Shown here: positions 48,200 to 59,126 of the stretch, piece by piece | How positions within the stretch are numbered: the stretch's first letter is position 1 | Layout of the letters: every line of letters starts with the position of its first letter | Assembly (NCBI GenBank): GCA_004352715.1 | Contig: SCFE01000002.1 | Location: forward strand, 3,958,020-4,022,019 | Length of the DNA: 64,000 nt | Origin: Hofstenia miamia | Lineage: Eukaryota > Xenacoelomorpha > Acoela | Direction: 5' to 3' | Notes under the pieces: model-generated | The model's input: only the letters and a program-made list of their open reading frames with translations | The model's database searches: none | What the model was told of the DNA's origin: nothing | Program-made: the position numbers and the translations under genes

Positions 48200-49290
48200 A
48201 CAGTACATTACACTCACAATGTGCAAAAACAGCAGAAAACCAAGTTACAACGATTAAGCAAATAGATTGAAACAAATATCAACAAGGAGTAAGCTATGGC
48301 ATTGTTAATTTTTTATTAGCTGTTAGCAAAAGTTAGAAACAGTAGGACACAGTATTTTGCCGGCACACCCGATGCACCCTGTCCTTAGGTCGTAGGAGAG
48401 TGAAGGATAAGGGATGAAAACATAGCAGTAACACCAAAAAATTCTATTGCATTCTTTGCATTTAGTAAATTTGCGTGCATTGTTGTGAATTAGAAAGTTA
48501 TTTTTGAAATTTTGGTGTATTTTTTCATTATCTTAGTCCAAACCCGGCCTATGCCTATCTCTGGGACAGAGCCGGTGTAATATTTGTACTAGTGGGTGGC
48601 AATCATAATAAAAATGTTCATACCATAGCTGTAAAAAATCGGGTGGGGTAGGTCACTGTTTTGAGCAAAATAAAAGGATCGGACCTAGAGTCTGCGGTAC
48701 CGGTGCGGACCTGGTCCCACACGATTAAAGAATGTATTATCGTTTACGGTCCGGTAAGGGTCCAGTACTACTTTAAAAATTTCTAAGAGAACCGGGATTG
48801 TAGTATAAATATTGTTGTTGAGGAATTGGTGGATAATTGTCTGTTTTCTTGTTATTAGCGTTGGAGATAAATGTTTTCTGGTTTGAGAAGTGGATGGAAT
48901 GTTTCTTGCTTTCATGTTCTTCTGTTTTTAACGCTTTGAGATACCATGGGATCAAACTGTACTGGTATTAGGACTTACAGTTTCGGCACTAAATTTTTTT
49001 GAATGGTACGGCGCAACCAGGACAAGATTTCGTGTAAGTATATTTGTTACTAATTGTTTGTACATATTGTTATTATGTAGTGTATATAAGACAGCAAAAC
49101 ATCTGCAAATAGAGAAATAGTTAGCTACGTTCTCTTAATCAGCGCACTTCCGTGCACCCTAGAGCTGCTACAATATGTTAAGATTAGGATTGGGTAGGGC
49201 CGGGTTACATAAATGTTAAATTTACTATTGAGTTCTGTCACTTGGAATGAAACTTTAAGGTTGTACATATTTTAACAGAGAACGTAAACT
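48200..49290. other. Intergenic DNA with hAT-like fragments
   Basis: The stretch 48680-48780 (gcggtaccggtgcggacctg, ggtccggtaagggtccagta) resembles the CCGG-rich subterminal part of hAT elements. Minus frames at 48685-48955 cover this and are not genes. A TATA-containing stretch at 49035-49171 was considered as a solo LTR and rejected. Confidence 0.4.
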
Positions 49291-49296
49291 TTTAGA

Positions 49297-49795
49297 ATTT
49301 AGCCTTAAGCAGCCTGCCTTCCGGTTTAAGGAACAAGCCATTTTTCCACATTTAGAAGGAATTTTTTCTAATCCTATTGGGGTCTATTGGGGAACTTGCT
49401 TTAATGTGAAGTTGAAAGTTTCTATTAAAGAGTATTGCTCTGGCTAAAGTTGTTGAAATGATTAACAAGATTTCTTTGAAAATTTCGAATTTTTGAAAAT
49501 GATTTAATTTCTCTCGATGCCAAATGTTCATGTATTTATAAGCTTTTGAGCACATGGAAGCAACAAAGAGCTTTGACTGCTTCTTGATGTGTGCAAACAT
49601 ACCCAAACCCATTGAGGCGTTCCGTGCTCAAAGTCGTTGGACTAGGGACTTAGTGAGAAGTGAAAGTTAAGATTCTCCTATCATGTGGTGCTTTCAGATT
49701 GAACATAGCTTTAATAGTTTAAAGTTATAAGGGTTTAAGAAATTTTCTATAGAATTATGAAAATTTTCAAAAATTCCCAGGCTGTTTAAGGTTAA
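49297..49795. mobile_element. MITE family A, copy 2
   Basis: The left end TTTAGCCTTAAGCAGCCTG and the reverse complement of the right end TTTAACCTTAAACAGCCTG match at 17 of 19 positions. About 500 bp, non-coding, related to 6153-6620. The target duplication is not obvious; a TTA/TTAA site is possible. Confidence 0.7.
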
Positions 49796-50102
49796 AGAAC
49801 ATTGAAAATTGACATGCAGATGTGAGTTGTTAACAACCGAAATGATAACTTATAATGGTTTGGTATACAACAATAGGTAAGGCTTTGCGATAAACAATTC
49901 AGAATTTTTCACGTGAAACTTGCTTCCGATAGCAAGAAATTTGTTTTTTTTCTTATGCCATCATTATTCGAAAGTGAATCTCATAACAGTTTTGAAGGCC
50001 TCATCGTTACAAAACAAAGAGATAGATTATTATTCGAAACTTTTGGAAATCCGTGTTTCAATAGAACATTTTATAAACATTTATAAACACTATTTTAGAG
50101 AT

Positions 50103-51064
50103 ATGGATGTTAGTGAGCCACTTCGTGCATTGATTATTCACCATCATACTACAAATCATTGGACCCATCGCGCTATTGTAGCAGCAACTTGTGTCCATCG
50201 AGCTACTGTTGGACGTATTATACGTCAATAAGGGGGTACTGGAAGCAGTTCAGCACAACGTCGTGGACGATGCGGTCGGCGTAGAGCCATGTCAAGAAGT
50301 ACGGAGCGACTTTTGGCTCGACTAACAGTTGTAGATCCCACAATTACGTCAAGGCAACTTCGCCAGCAACTAAATTTAAACGTGGACACTTCTACTATTC
50401 GCTTCGCCGTAGTGGACTTGTGAAATATCGTCCAGTGAAGTCGCCATCCCTCAATGCTAACAAAATGCGAGTTCGCCGACAGTGGGCCGTTCAACATCGT
50501 CTGTGGACTGGTGATCAGTGGAGCAATGCAATTTTCAGTGACGAAGCAGCAATAAATCTTTTAATTCGCCGTCCACAATTTGTACGTAGACGCAGAGGTG
50601 CCCCAATCCGCCTTAATCAAACTGTGTCCCATAGACCATTTGAACAGCATGTCATGTTCTAGGGGCGCATCTCTCGTCAAGGCCCAGGGCCTCTAGTTCC
50701 GATTGAAGGTACAATGAACGGCCAGAAGTACATGTCTGTATTGCGAGACTATCTACTACCGGCGGCTGCTGAGTGGTTTGGGCAGAATGACTATGTTTTA
50801 GTGCAAGACAATGCACCCTTTCATAAGGGAAGAGCTGTCATGGACTTCTTTAATGAAAGTGGTGTGCAAATAATGGACTGGCCGCTTTACAGTCCCGACC
50901 TCAACTGCATTGAAAACGCCTGGGCTTGTCTCAAAAGAAAGGTCAACGAAGTTGTTGTCATGTCAAAGGCACAGCTTATTGAACGAGCAACAAACATTTG
51001 GTATAACGACCCAGAAATTGGCCATCTTTGCAAAACTTTAGTTGATAGTACTGCACTGAGATAG
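50103..51064 (+). pseudogene. Tc1-type transposase, DD34E, lightly damaged
   Basis: The start MDVSEPLRALIIHHHTTNHW is at 50103 and leads to an HTH (AIVAATCVHRATVGRIIRQ). One stop at 50229-50231 is followed in frame by the linker RRGRCGRRRAMSR and a second HTH (TITSRQLRQQLNLNVDTSTI). A one-base-type frameshift near 50400 leads to the catalytic half: IFSDEAAINL (first Asp), a TAG at 50660 where Trp is expected, VLVQDNAPFHKGRAV (second Asp) and YSPDLNCIENAW (Glu). Spacing between the last two is 34 residues, the DD34E of Tc1/IS630 relatives. It ends at 51064. Only two stops and one frameshift make it the best-preserved transposase here. Terminal repeats were not found. Confidence 0.85.
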
Positions 51065-51149
51065 TAATCTTGGCCTTCAGATCTACTTGCAGTTCTCATT
51101 AGTAGGCCAAGTGAGCACCGGTCAAGCAGCACGACAAAAATTCTGACCC

Positions 51150-51184
51150 GACCGTCTGGCCAGGTCGAACCGGTTACAACTCTG
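51150..51184. mobile_element. hAT-type right terminus
   Basis: The reverse complement reads CAGAGTTGTAACCGGTTCGA, a classic hAT end. The left partner was not found; the transposase fossil upstream belongs to a different superfamily. Confidence 0.4.
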
Positions 51185-51189
51185 AGTGC

Positions 51190-51880
51190 AATACCGCCAC
51201 CGCAAATATTGTATTGACTGTAGACTTGCTAAAACAATTGGAAGCCAGACTAGAAGAATAAGAAATGAAAGTAGGAATCGCATGCAGAAATTCGTCATAC
51301 TGAGAAATTTTTAAGTGATAAGTCTATTCAAATCAAGAGCTGTGTTAATGTTGTTAGGTTTTCCTGCATGTTGTTTTACAAGACAACATAAATCGTCTAT
51401 GTAAATAGCGCTGAAGTGTTTGCGTGTGAAATACTTCTTGGCATCAATATTATGCAGGAATGGAATTTATTTTTTATAATGGAATGCAAGCACAACTAAC
51501 TATGGATGAAATCGTTCGCGAACTGAAGGAGGCAAGAACGACTGCTCAAAATAAGAAGATTTAGAAGCTAATGCATCTGTAAAGAAGGGAAATCTGATAC
51601 GAATAGAAGATGATGAATGATTTTTTTCAGCAGGATCCTAGCGTTCACTTGAAATTTGAATGAAAATACCTAAACAGGAATAAACTCCGTTTGATCCGAT
51701 TCATATCGCAATTTTCCAATACAAGAAGGAATGACAGAATTTGGGATATAGAAATTGTTTGAAAAACAATTCATAAAAAGATGAAATCAAGAAGTGGATA
51801 GTTACATTAAATTCGTGCAGTATTAGATCTTACACGATTTAGCAATATAGTTTAAGGTAGTTTTGAGACCGAATGGTCAG
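51190..51880. other. Intergenic DNA, no gene recognised
   Basis: No recognised frames or element ends. Confidence 0.4.
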
Positions 51881-52202
51881 AGCCAAAGTTGGAAGTGGGT
51901 CAAGACTTTATAACCCGAACCAACCTGCAAACCGCGTTCTACAATTTCACGGGATTTTCAACCCGCGTTCCACAATTGAAGAACACCCGCAACCTGGAAA
52001 AAGGTTGTCCACCCGAAACGACCTGTAGCACTTTTCGCCCAAAAGCATAAATTAGCCATTGCAATTGTTGCCATAATTAATCCCAAGGATTCTGAGTGTA
52101 AATCTTTGTAAATACATCATTAAGCAGCAATGCAATATGCACACAGTGCTTTAAACTGATACAAATGGAATGTACAATAATACATGTATAATATACAATA
52201 AT

Positions 52203-53826
52203 ATAGTACTGGGGAAAAAAATTCGGCCACCCATGATTTGTCATAAATATTTCTAAGAAATGGACGCCAAGAATTTCATAGTTATTTTTTAATTAGATTT
52301 GGAGTTGCAGGAAGACGAATTCATCAATGTTGAGACATAGTTATCACAGTTTACTTTAAATCTCAAGGAGAAATGCTACAATGCTTGTAGTTAGCTAATC
52401 TTTTCTTGGAAAATGTATTCGGCCACTTCAGACCAAATCAGAGAATCTGTAAAAAATTTCATCGGTTGGGCTTTTTTCAGTCTATTTGCATTGAAAATGT
52501 CTAATAACAGTCTTTATTTGCCATATATGATGCCTGGTTACGTACCTCTTGCCATCCGTGAGTTGAGTGTCTCCAAACAATTGGAAGGGATGAGTCAACG
52601 TAATATAGCACGACTTGTAGAATGACCTCGAAGTACTGTTGGGGATATCATCAGACGTTTCACTTCTGAAAACATCATTTCCTCAAGACAAAGTCCGGAA
52701 GAATAAAGAATACCTCCAAAACCTCCCTATCATCTTTTATGTGCCTTTCAAAGCGAAATCCCAAGAAGACTTCAAAGGAATTTCGCAAGGAATCTGCTGA
52801 TGGTCACTTTGTGACAGCAAGAACTGTGCGAAACATCCTGAAGACGTACTCAATTGGGACTTTCGTTGCACCCAGAAAGTCATTCTTAACCTCAAAGCAA
52901 AGATTACGCAAGGTAAGGTGGGCCAATTTAATGAGAGAAAATTCATCTGAACATTGGTATAATTTTATATTTTCAGATGAGTCAAGATTTGAGCTATAAT
53001 CATCGAAAAGAATGTTGATCAACAGACTAATTGGGCAGAAGTTCAGATACTTGCTTCAACTTACTCGGAGACCATGAATTATGGTGGTAAGTCTGTAATG
53101 GTATGGGGTGCAAGATTGTTCACATCACTGGTACTCTCCTAAGCTCTTAATATGCTCGGATTCTAGAAAAGGAACTTTTGCCGTCCTTACAAGTGATCAA
53201 TATATCAGCAGAATGGTGCTCCGTATCATACCTCAAACGAAATGACAAATTTCCTCCACAATAGTGGGTTGTTATTCTTGCCTATTGGCCTGGCCAATCT
53301 TCAGACCTTAAAATTATCGAAAATATGTGGAAAGAGGTCAAATATCGAATTGAATAGCATACTCTTTACACTGAAGACGAGCTGTGGAGCGCAGTAAAGA
53401 AAGAATTTTATGCAATTCCCAACAGTTTCATTGAAAGATTTCTCGCTTCAATCCCTGATCGCTCAGAAGCTATTATTCGCTCGAAGGGACAACCTACAAA
53501 ATAGTAAAAGAGAGAATTTTGCTGCTAAGTGCTTATATTGCATCAATTATTCATTTATGTATCATATTTTGAATTTACTTTTTTCATATTTGCTCTTTTA
53601 TTTAAATTTTTTCAGTTGGCCAAATACAGTTTTCCAATACAAGTTTTCTAATTTTGATTAAAAATTTATAGCCAATTGTTCTTGAACATATTTTTTGTAT
53701 TAGACACAGATATTCCTTTCTCAATCAAAGTAACACTTAGTTATAATTTTAGGCACATGTATCCAAGGAATGTTAATTATTTATTCAAAATAACAAGGTG
53801 GTCGAATACAGATTTCCAGTACTGTA
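52203..53826 (+). mobile_element. Tc1-like element, 1.6 kb
   Basis: The left end (tagtactggggaaaaaaattc then ggccacc) and the reverse complement of the right end (cagtactggaaatctgtatt then cgaccacc) are inverted relatives, each next to TA. A transposase relic lies between them on the plus strand at 52530-53504. Length fits Tc1 elements. Confidence 0.85.
52530..53504 (+). pseudogene. Tc1-like transposase, frameshifted
   Basis: The start MPGYVPLAIRELSVSKQLEG and QRNIARLVE form the first HTH; an in-frame TGA then precedes PRSTVGDIIRRFTSEN. The next frame gives FVTARTVRNILKTYSIGTF and the first catalytic block FIFSDESRFEL (about 52968-52997). A decayed central part holds MVWG, and WPGQSSDLKIIENMWKEVK (about 53285-53340) carries the Glu. 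The C-terminus RSEAIIRSKGQPTK stops at 53504. Multiple frameshifts make it non-functional. Confidence 0.82.
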
Positions 53827-53829
53827 TAA

Positions 53830-54800
53830 GTTTTATGTGAAATTTCCGACCAGATCCGATCCACTTGCAACTGTGGTCTCACCCGATTGGATCGATTCCA
53901 GAAATTAAAATTTTGTAAATTTGCAAGAAAGGCTGGTAAACTTACCGGTCAAAATAAAAAAATATTTATTTAACCTGCACGGAATATTTTTGTTTAGTTT
54001 GAGAGAAAATCATATGAAAATCCAGTTTGTTTCTGCAGACTACAGGATTGCAATTAGAATAATTTCTTAGTTTATAGCAATGTAGTATGCAAAAATCAAA
54101 TATTGGTCATTGCCAGAATGACAATTCGGGCTTTTTTATATCAAGAAAATTTCTGGAAGCTATAAAATTTCTTTTATTTTTAAGATTAAAATCTTTCTTT
54201 AATGATGATATTTTTATCAACAGCAACTTAACTGATGTTTCAAATGTTGTATTAGCTTTAAATCAATATTGTTTGGAAGTGAAAATATTGAAAACATTAT
54301 TTTCCAACATTGCAGAAAAAGGCATACAAACCCTAAACGATTAAGAGATATTCACAAAATTTCTTTTAAATATTCACAACATTCCTAAGAAGTCCGTATT
54401 GAGTAGGAATATTATAAAATACGACAATCTCTCCTGTTATGTAAGAAGGAGATGCTTATTGAAACGACGTCAGAAAAGATCCTGAGCGCACAGATAAGAA
54501 TCTAATCCTAAGACTAACATTTTGGAAGGAAATTCAGATCTCAATATGTAAGTGATTTAGCAATACTAATATGAACTTCTCAGCATTTTTTCTATTTTGT
54601 GAGATTCTTATCTAGTCAAAATGAGAAAAGAGTTAATAATATTATTTTTCTTCTATATTCTGTGCTTCTAAATTATCGTTTTAAGCTTTTGTAAACAATT
54701 TTGTTAGCCAACGCTGTCATTATGCTCCACTTTTTAGACTATTCAAGGAAAACATCATTGGGGTTACTGTACCTGTTGACAACCTGAACAACGGGTGAAA
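53830..54800. other. Intergenic DNA, no gene recognised
   Basis: 53840-53900 contains hAT-like cgaccagatccgatccactt. The 85-codon frame at 54087-54344 has no recognised motif. Confidence 0.4.
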
Positions 54801-55133
54801 CGACGACTAGAGTGTGACAATATGAGCTTAGCGGGGACCTGAGTCCGACTCGAACAGAACATTCATTACCCGAAAATTTTCTATCCGAATCCGACCCGAA
54901 ATGTAGATTTTGATTCACAGTACTCAACTCTAAGATCTGATAGGGTAAACAGCTATTAAATGGTATTTTAATACCTAACTTCTTAGATCTGTCTCAAATG
55001 GAGTGGTGGATAACATCACAATGTTTTTTTATCAATTAATCTAAATTTTGAACCCGAACTGGACTCGACAATTTGATACCCGAACATGCTCCGACCCGAA
55101 ATCGGATACTCGATGTCACTTTCTAACGATAAC
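54800..55133. mobile_element. hAT MITE with imperfect 8-bp target duplication
   Basis: Element 54808-55125. The left end TAGAGTGTGACAATATGAG and the reverse complement of the right end TAGAAAGTGACATCGAG are similar. CGACCCGAA motifs lie near both ends in the subterminal zones. The flanks ACGACGAC and ACGATAAC agree at 6 of 8 positions, the two differences being transitions. No coding capacity. Confidence 0.65.
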
Positions 55134-55183
55134 CAGGGCTTGGACATTAAATCTGAAGCATAACTATTAAGGTGGAGTAAACG

Positions 55184-55440
55184 TGAGAATCCTCTAGCGA
55201 CGCATGTCGCTCTGAGCGCTGATCTGTGTTGAGTCTGATCAGCGGAGCGAAGCCGAGGACTGAACTTCAGTTGAGAGGTTGACCTTCTCCCGCGGCGGTC
55301 TTGCTAGCTTGTCCCCCACGAACACACGGCAGCAGCTTCATCTACTCTATTGCCTAAGTTTCTTTGTAGGCACGGGACTTTTTACAGTGAAGTATCCGCT
55401 ATGACATTCGTGGTACCTTACTAGGACCGTTTAGTCGCAC
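55184..55440. other. GC-rich island of unknown nature
   Basis: About 250 bp with clearly higher GC than its surroundings and little repeat structure. It contains short hairpins such as gagaggttgaccttctc and alternating gcg blocks (gcgacgcatgtcgctctgag). It has no long open frame. It could be a structured RNA gene, a SINE or part of a foreign element; I recognise none. Confidence 0.4.
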
Positions 55441-55794
55441 TGTCCTTTGGGTTCCCGAAAACATTATAAAATTTTGAACCTCTAACGAAGTTCCTAATTT
55501 GTTAATGTTTCCACACATCTTCCATTACTAAATTTGAGCATATGGCCAGTGCAATGCATTTGTCACCAAAGATTCACTTTACTTATTTCGCAATTGAACA
55601 TCAGTTCAAAGGCCAGACATATTCTGTATGCTGTGGTATCAATAGTCGCTCAAAAAACCTGTCAAAACTCGCATTTGCCATACAAGCTTTACATAATGCT
55701 TTCAATAACAAAGAAATATTTTGCAGTATTAACATTAAGCAACCGACAATTATTTACAATTTCTGATAATATCTATAAAAAAATTAAACTCTTA

Positions 55795-56055
55795 TAATCT
55801 ACTAAATAATAGAGATATCTTAAATCTAAAAACACCACTGGATAGAGAATCAGTTCCTCTTTCATTTTCATTCTTAGTTTGCGAGTCTGCCTTTGCATAC
55901 GGCACGTCCGAAAGGATCTTGCGTAGTCTATCGACAGAAAACAAAGTAGTTGAAGCTAGTTGTTGCTGCTATAGGCTTTAGACCTCTTTATTATCTAAGC
56001 GCTAGATGTTGGAAGAATTTGAATGTTTGTGCAAAAATCGGACTTCCCATTGAAA
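55795..56055. repeat. Dispersed repeat family B, copy 2
   Basis: Diverged copy of 24113-24375, with the same block order and an insertion of about 20 bp (gcgagtctgcctttgcatac region). The end points are not defined. Confidence 0.6.
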
Positions 56056-56059
56056 AGAA

Positions 56060-56845
56060 ATTTATATTTTATTATACGTCAAACACAGGAATAATTTGCA
56101 TTATAGCAGGAAGGCCCACTTACCCATAGATTTCTCCAAATCCTAAGATTTCGTAATTGCAAAATAGCCTTGCAGGAGAATGTGAAGAAAGCGGTTAGTG
56201 ACTTTAAATTCACAATAGGTTGTTTGAAATTAAAGTGGCACGCTTTACATATCAGTACCAAGTAAACGAATACTTACCTCAGATCCACTAGACCATTTCC
56301 TAGTTTAAGTTCTCATGTTGAGTATCTTTACAATCAATAATGTAGCGTGGAATTTTGTGGTATTAGAGCTACTTGATGTTATAATTTACTCAATAATATT
56401 TTATTGTACTGTAATGTATCACTTTACATTCTCAAAAAATAAACATTTCAGAATGATTAATTTTTAATATTTTTTGGATGAATTTAATAATATTATTGAG
56501 TTACGGTGCAACGTTAATGGCCTATAAAGCATCTTTACTTTTATTGAATTGCTATTAAATGTGTATGAATTATAAACAAAATTTGCAACATTGTAGAAAA
56601 ATTTCATCAATATCAAATAAATTTGAAAATATCCAAGCTTCATTGAAGTTTGAGTAAACTTCGAAAAGCTATATTTAATCTAATCTTTAAAGGCAAATGT
56701 CTTTTAGCCTTGAAAACGTAAATCAGTCAAAGAAGCAACCAACTACCAACAACCACTAGTAATTAAGTTCTGTGAAGTTCAGTGCTAATTTATTACTGCT
56801 TGAAAAAACTAAAATTGATATCTTTACTAAAGAAACAATCTGCAA
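56060..56845. other. Intergenic DNA, no gene recognised
   Basis: AT-rich, no supported features. Confidence 0.5.
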
Positions 56846-56849
56846 AAAT

Positions 56850-57106
56850 TTCTACTCTATATTTATATTCAATTATAACATTAAAATTGCAGCAATTAAT
56901 ACATTGAACATTATTTGAAATACTACTGCTCGTTGCCGGAAATGTCATTGCACTTTAATTTATTGATCGTCACACATCTCTCCTCTATATTTGTATTCAA
57001 TTATAACATTAAAATTGCAGCAATTAATACATTGAACATTATTTGAAATACTACTGCTCGTTGCCGGAAATGTCATTGCACTTTTATTTATGGATAGTTA
57101 GACTAA
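56850..57106. repeat. Tandem duplication, unit 128 bp
   Basis: The block containing ttataacattaaaattgcag and ctgctcgttgccggaaatgt occurs twice at an offset of 128 bp with very few differences. A partial third relative (tttatttatggctatattta) starts near 57220. Confidence 0.85.
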
Positions 57107-57423
57107 AATATGTTTGTTACCGTAAAATACAAATTCTTCTAATAAAATCGTGAGATGTCTTCTACACAGTAATAAATTAGCATTACAATTAAATATTCAG
57201 TTTCTTTATTATTTTCACATTTATTTATGGCTATATTTAGACTAAATTATGTTCTGATTCTTTTATATGTGAAGTAGTAAAAGTTTAAGAGGATGAGGCA
57301 GTCATAAATAAACAATAATCCTATGAAATGCCATTAACCTGCAAACAATTCTTAAAAATTCTTTCCTCAATTTCTATATCAGAATATCCTAATAATATTC
57401 GTCATTATAGTGCTATATATATA

Positions 57424-57616
57424 NNNNNNNNNNNNNNNNNNNNNNNNNNNNNNNNNNNNNNNNNNNNNNNNNNNNNNNNNNNNNNNNNNNNNNNNNNNNN
57501 NNNNNNNNNNNNNNNNNNNNNNNNNNNNNNNNNNNNNNNNNNNNNNNNNNNNNNNNNNNNNNNNNNNNNNNNNNNNNNNNNNNNNNNNNNNNNNNNNNNN
57601 NNNNNNNNNNNNNNNN
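57424..57616. other. Assembly gap, 193 N
   Basis: A gap between a TA tract and an (AGTA)n tract, probably caused by simple repeats. Confidence 1.
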
Positions 57617-57643
57617 AGTAAGTAAGTAAGTAAGTAAGTAAGT
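57617..57643. repeat. (AGTA)n microsatellite
   Basis: Seven copies directly after the gap. It is the same motif as the array at 61051-63130. On the minus strand it reads (ACTT)n, downstream of the ABC pseudogene. Confidence 0.95.
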
Positions 57644-57762
57644 ATTCATACTTAACAATGATACAATACATGATTTTGTTCCATAAAATGATAGCAATTA
57701 AATTTATGCAGGACAAAATATTGATACTATTGATATAGAAGAAAAGTACTATACATCATTTA

Positions 57763-58136
57763 CTACTCAGATGCTCCTTGTTGCCTTATCCACGTATCAT
57801 AATACAAACCTTGGTTTTCCAGAAGTTGACTGTGTGTTCCTCTTTCATTACGATGATCTCATCTGCAGAAGCACTTGTATTTAAACGATGTGTGGTGATA
57901 ACGGTAGCTTTTGTAGAGCAAACTTTCAAGGGACTTTTGAATTTTAGATTCTGTTTTAGAATCTAACTTTGTTTCATCGAGTACATTTATTTGAGCCTCC
58001 CTTAAAGTGTTTTTGCAATAGCCTCTCTCTGCTTTCTTCCAGCAGTTAAATTCAAGCCGCTTTCACCCACAATTGTCTCATAACCATTGAAAAAGCTTCT
58101 AATGGTTTCATGTAGTTCTGCTGCAATAGCAGCTAA
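57763..58136 (-). pseudogene. ABC transporter (ABCB6/ABCB7-like) nucleotide-binding domain, C-terminal part
   Basis: The minus strand reads LAAIAAELHETIRSFFNGYE and VGESGLNLTAGRKQREAIAK. The ABC signature LSGGxxQR has decayed to LTAGRKQR. After a frameshift at 58012 comes EAQINVLDETKLDSKTESKI (Walker B and D-loop), then KATVITTHRLNTSASADEII with the switch histidine (THR), and GTHSQLLENQGLYYDTWIRQ ending at TAG 57763. Helix order matches the end of half-size ABCB6/ABCB7 or ATM1-type exporters. There are three frameshifts and no introns over about 120 codons, so it looks like a processed, dead copy. It starts where LINE endonuclease homology stops. Confidence 0.8.
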
Positions 58137-58144
58137 TTAATAAC

Positions 58145-59048
58145 CTGCGGATTTTTCCCAATTTAGCATCAGTTCAGATGCAGACACCACCTCCACGACG
58201 AGATAAACGATCATCTCTAATAGGTACACCCATATACGGAATAACTAATTGGTCATTAGAAATGTTATCATGCAACCAACATTAACAAACTGAAATTATA
58301 TCTGGATTATAGGTTTTTACCATAAGTTTGAGTTCATCTATTTTAGGTGCAACTGATTGGGCATTGAATGACAAAATCAAAGGCATAGCAACATAATCAT
58401 TGGAACTGTTCAGTCATTTAGTTTCATTTCATTCCAAGCATTGTCAATAAATTGATAAAGTTTTCTACTTCTTACTCTTAATGATTTACCAGCAACACCT
58501 TGATCAATCAATTCACGTCTTCTTTTCTTTTAAGCAACTGTAATTCCAGCTTAATCTCTACTGAAGGCATATCACAAGATACGTATATCTTTTTATCATA
58601 ATTTTTAAGTTTGGATGAAGATGTGATTGCCAAACGGACATCCCACAGTGAAGACAGGTTTACTAGGAGCAGTCTATCAATATTGTCCTTCTTACGACCA
58701 ATCCTTTGAATATATTTACACTCCGTTTTCAAATCCAGAAATCGCAAAATTTCGGCAACATTGTCATGATCTTCCTTTAGTCCATCAATCCCGGGTGAAA
58801 TAGGCTCTTTCAGTCCACGAATTCGTAAAACACAGCGATTTGCACCTCTTTCCGTTTCAGTCTTTCCCTGAGCTATAGTAGATTGTGTTTTAGACGTCAC
58901 TTTGATAAACTCTCGAATCTCTGAGACACTTTCATTAAGAGCTTTATATGATTCATCCACAGATGCAAAATCTTCTCATAGTTTCTTTATATTTTCAGTA
59001 CAAAGATTCATTGACTCATTAATCGTACTCAATTTATGTGCCGATCCT
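58145..59048 (-). pseudogene. LINE ORF1 (RNA-binding part) and start of ORF2 endonuclease
   Basis: ORF1 continues here after the hAT insertion: a coiled-coil-like stretch (STINESMNLCTENIKKL, one TGA, then SVSEIREFIK), next CVLRIRGLKEPISPGIDGL and RIGRKKDNIDRLLLVNLSS, the RRM-like domain of LINE ORF1 proteins. A frameshift leads to LIDQGVAGKSLRVRSRKLYQ. The ORF2 endonuclease opens at about 58394 (PLILSFNAQSVAPKIDELKL, YNPDIISV, a stop in the expected ETWL block, LSRRGGGVCI) and is cut off at about 58145. The APE domain is truncated before its catalytic centre. Confidence 0.8.
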
Positions 59049-59126
59049 GTGTCATCCAGGGCCGTGGCTAGGGGAGGATCATGGCCCTCATTGTTTGACG
59101 ACTGCCCCCCCCCTCCTCTTGGCATC

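Noticed and set aside
49035-49171. Short solo LTR (TGTAAG...GCTACA with a TATATAAG box)
   Set aside because: No flanking target duplication, primer-binding site or second copy in the window. The TG...CA-like ends are weak.
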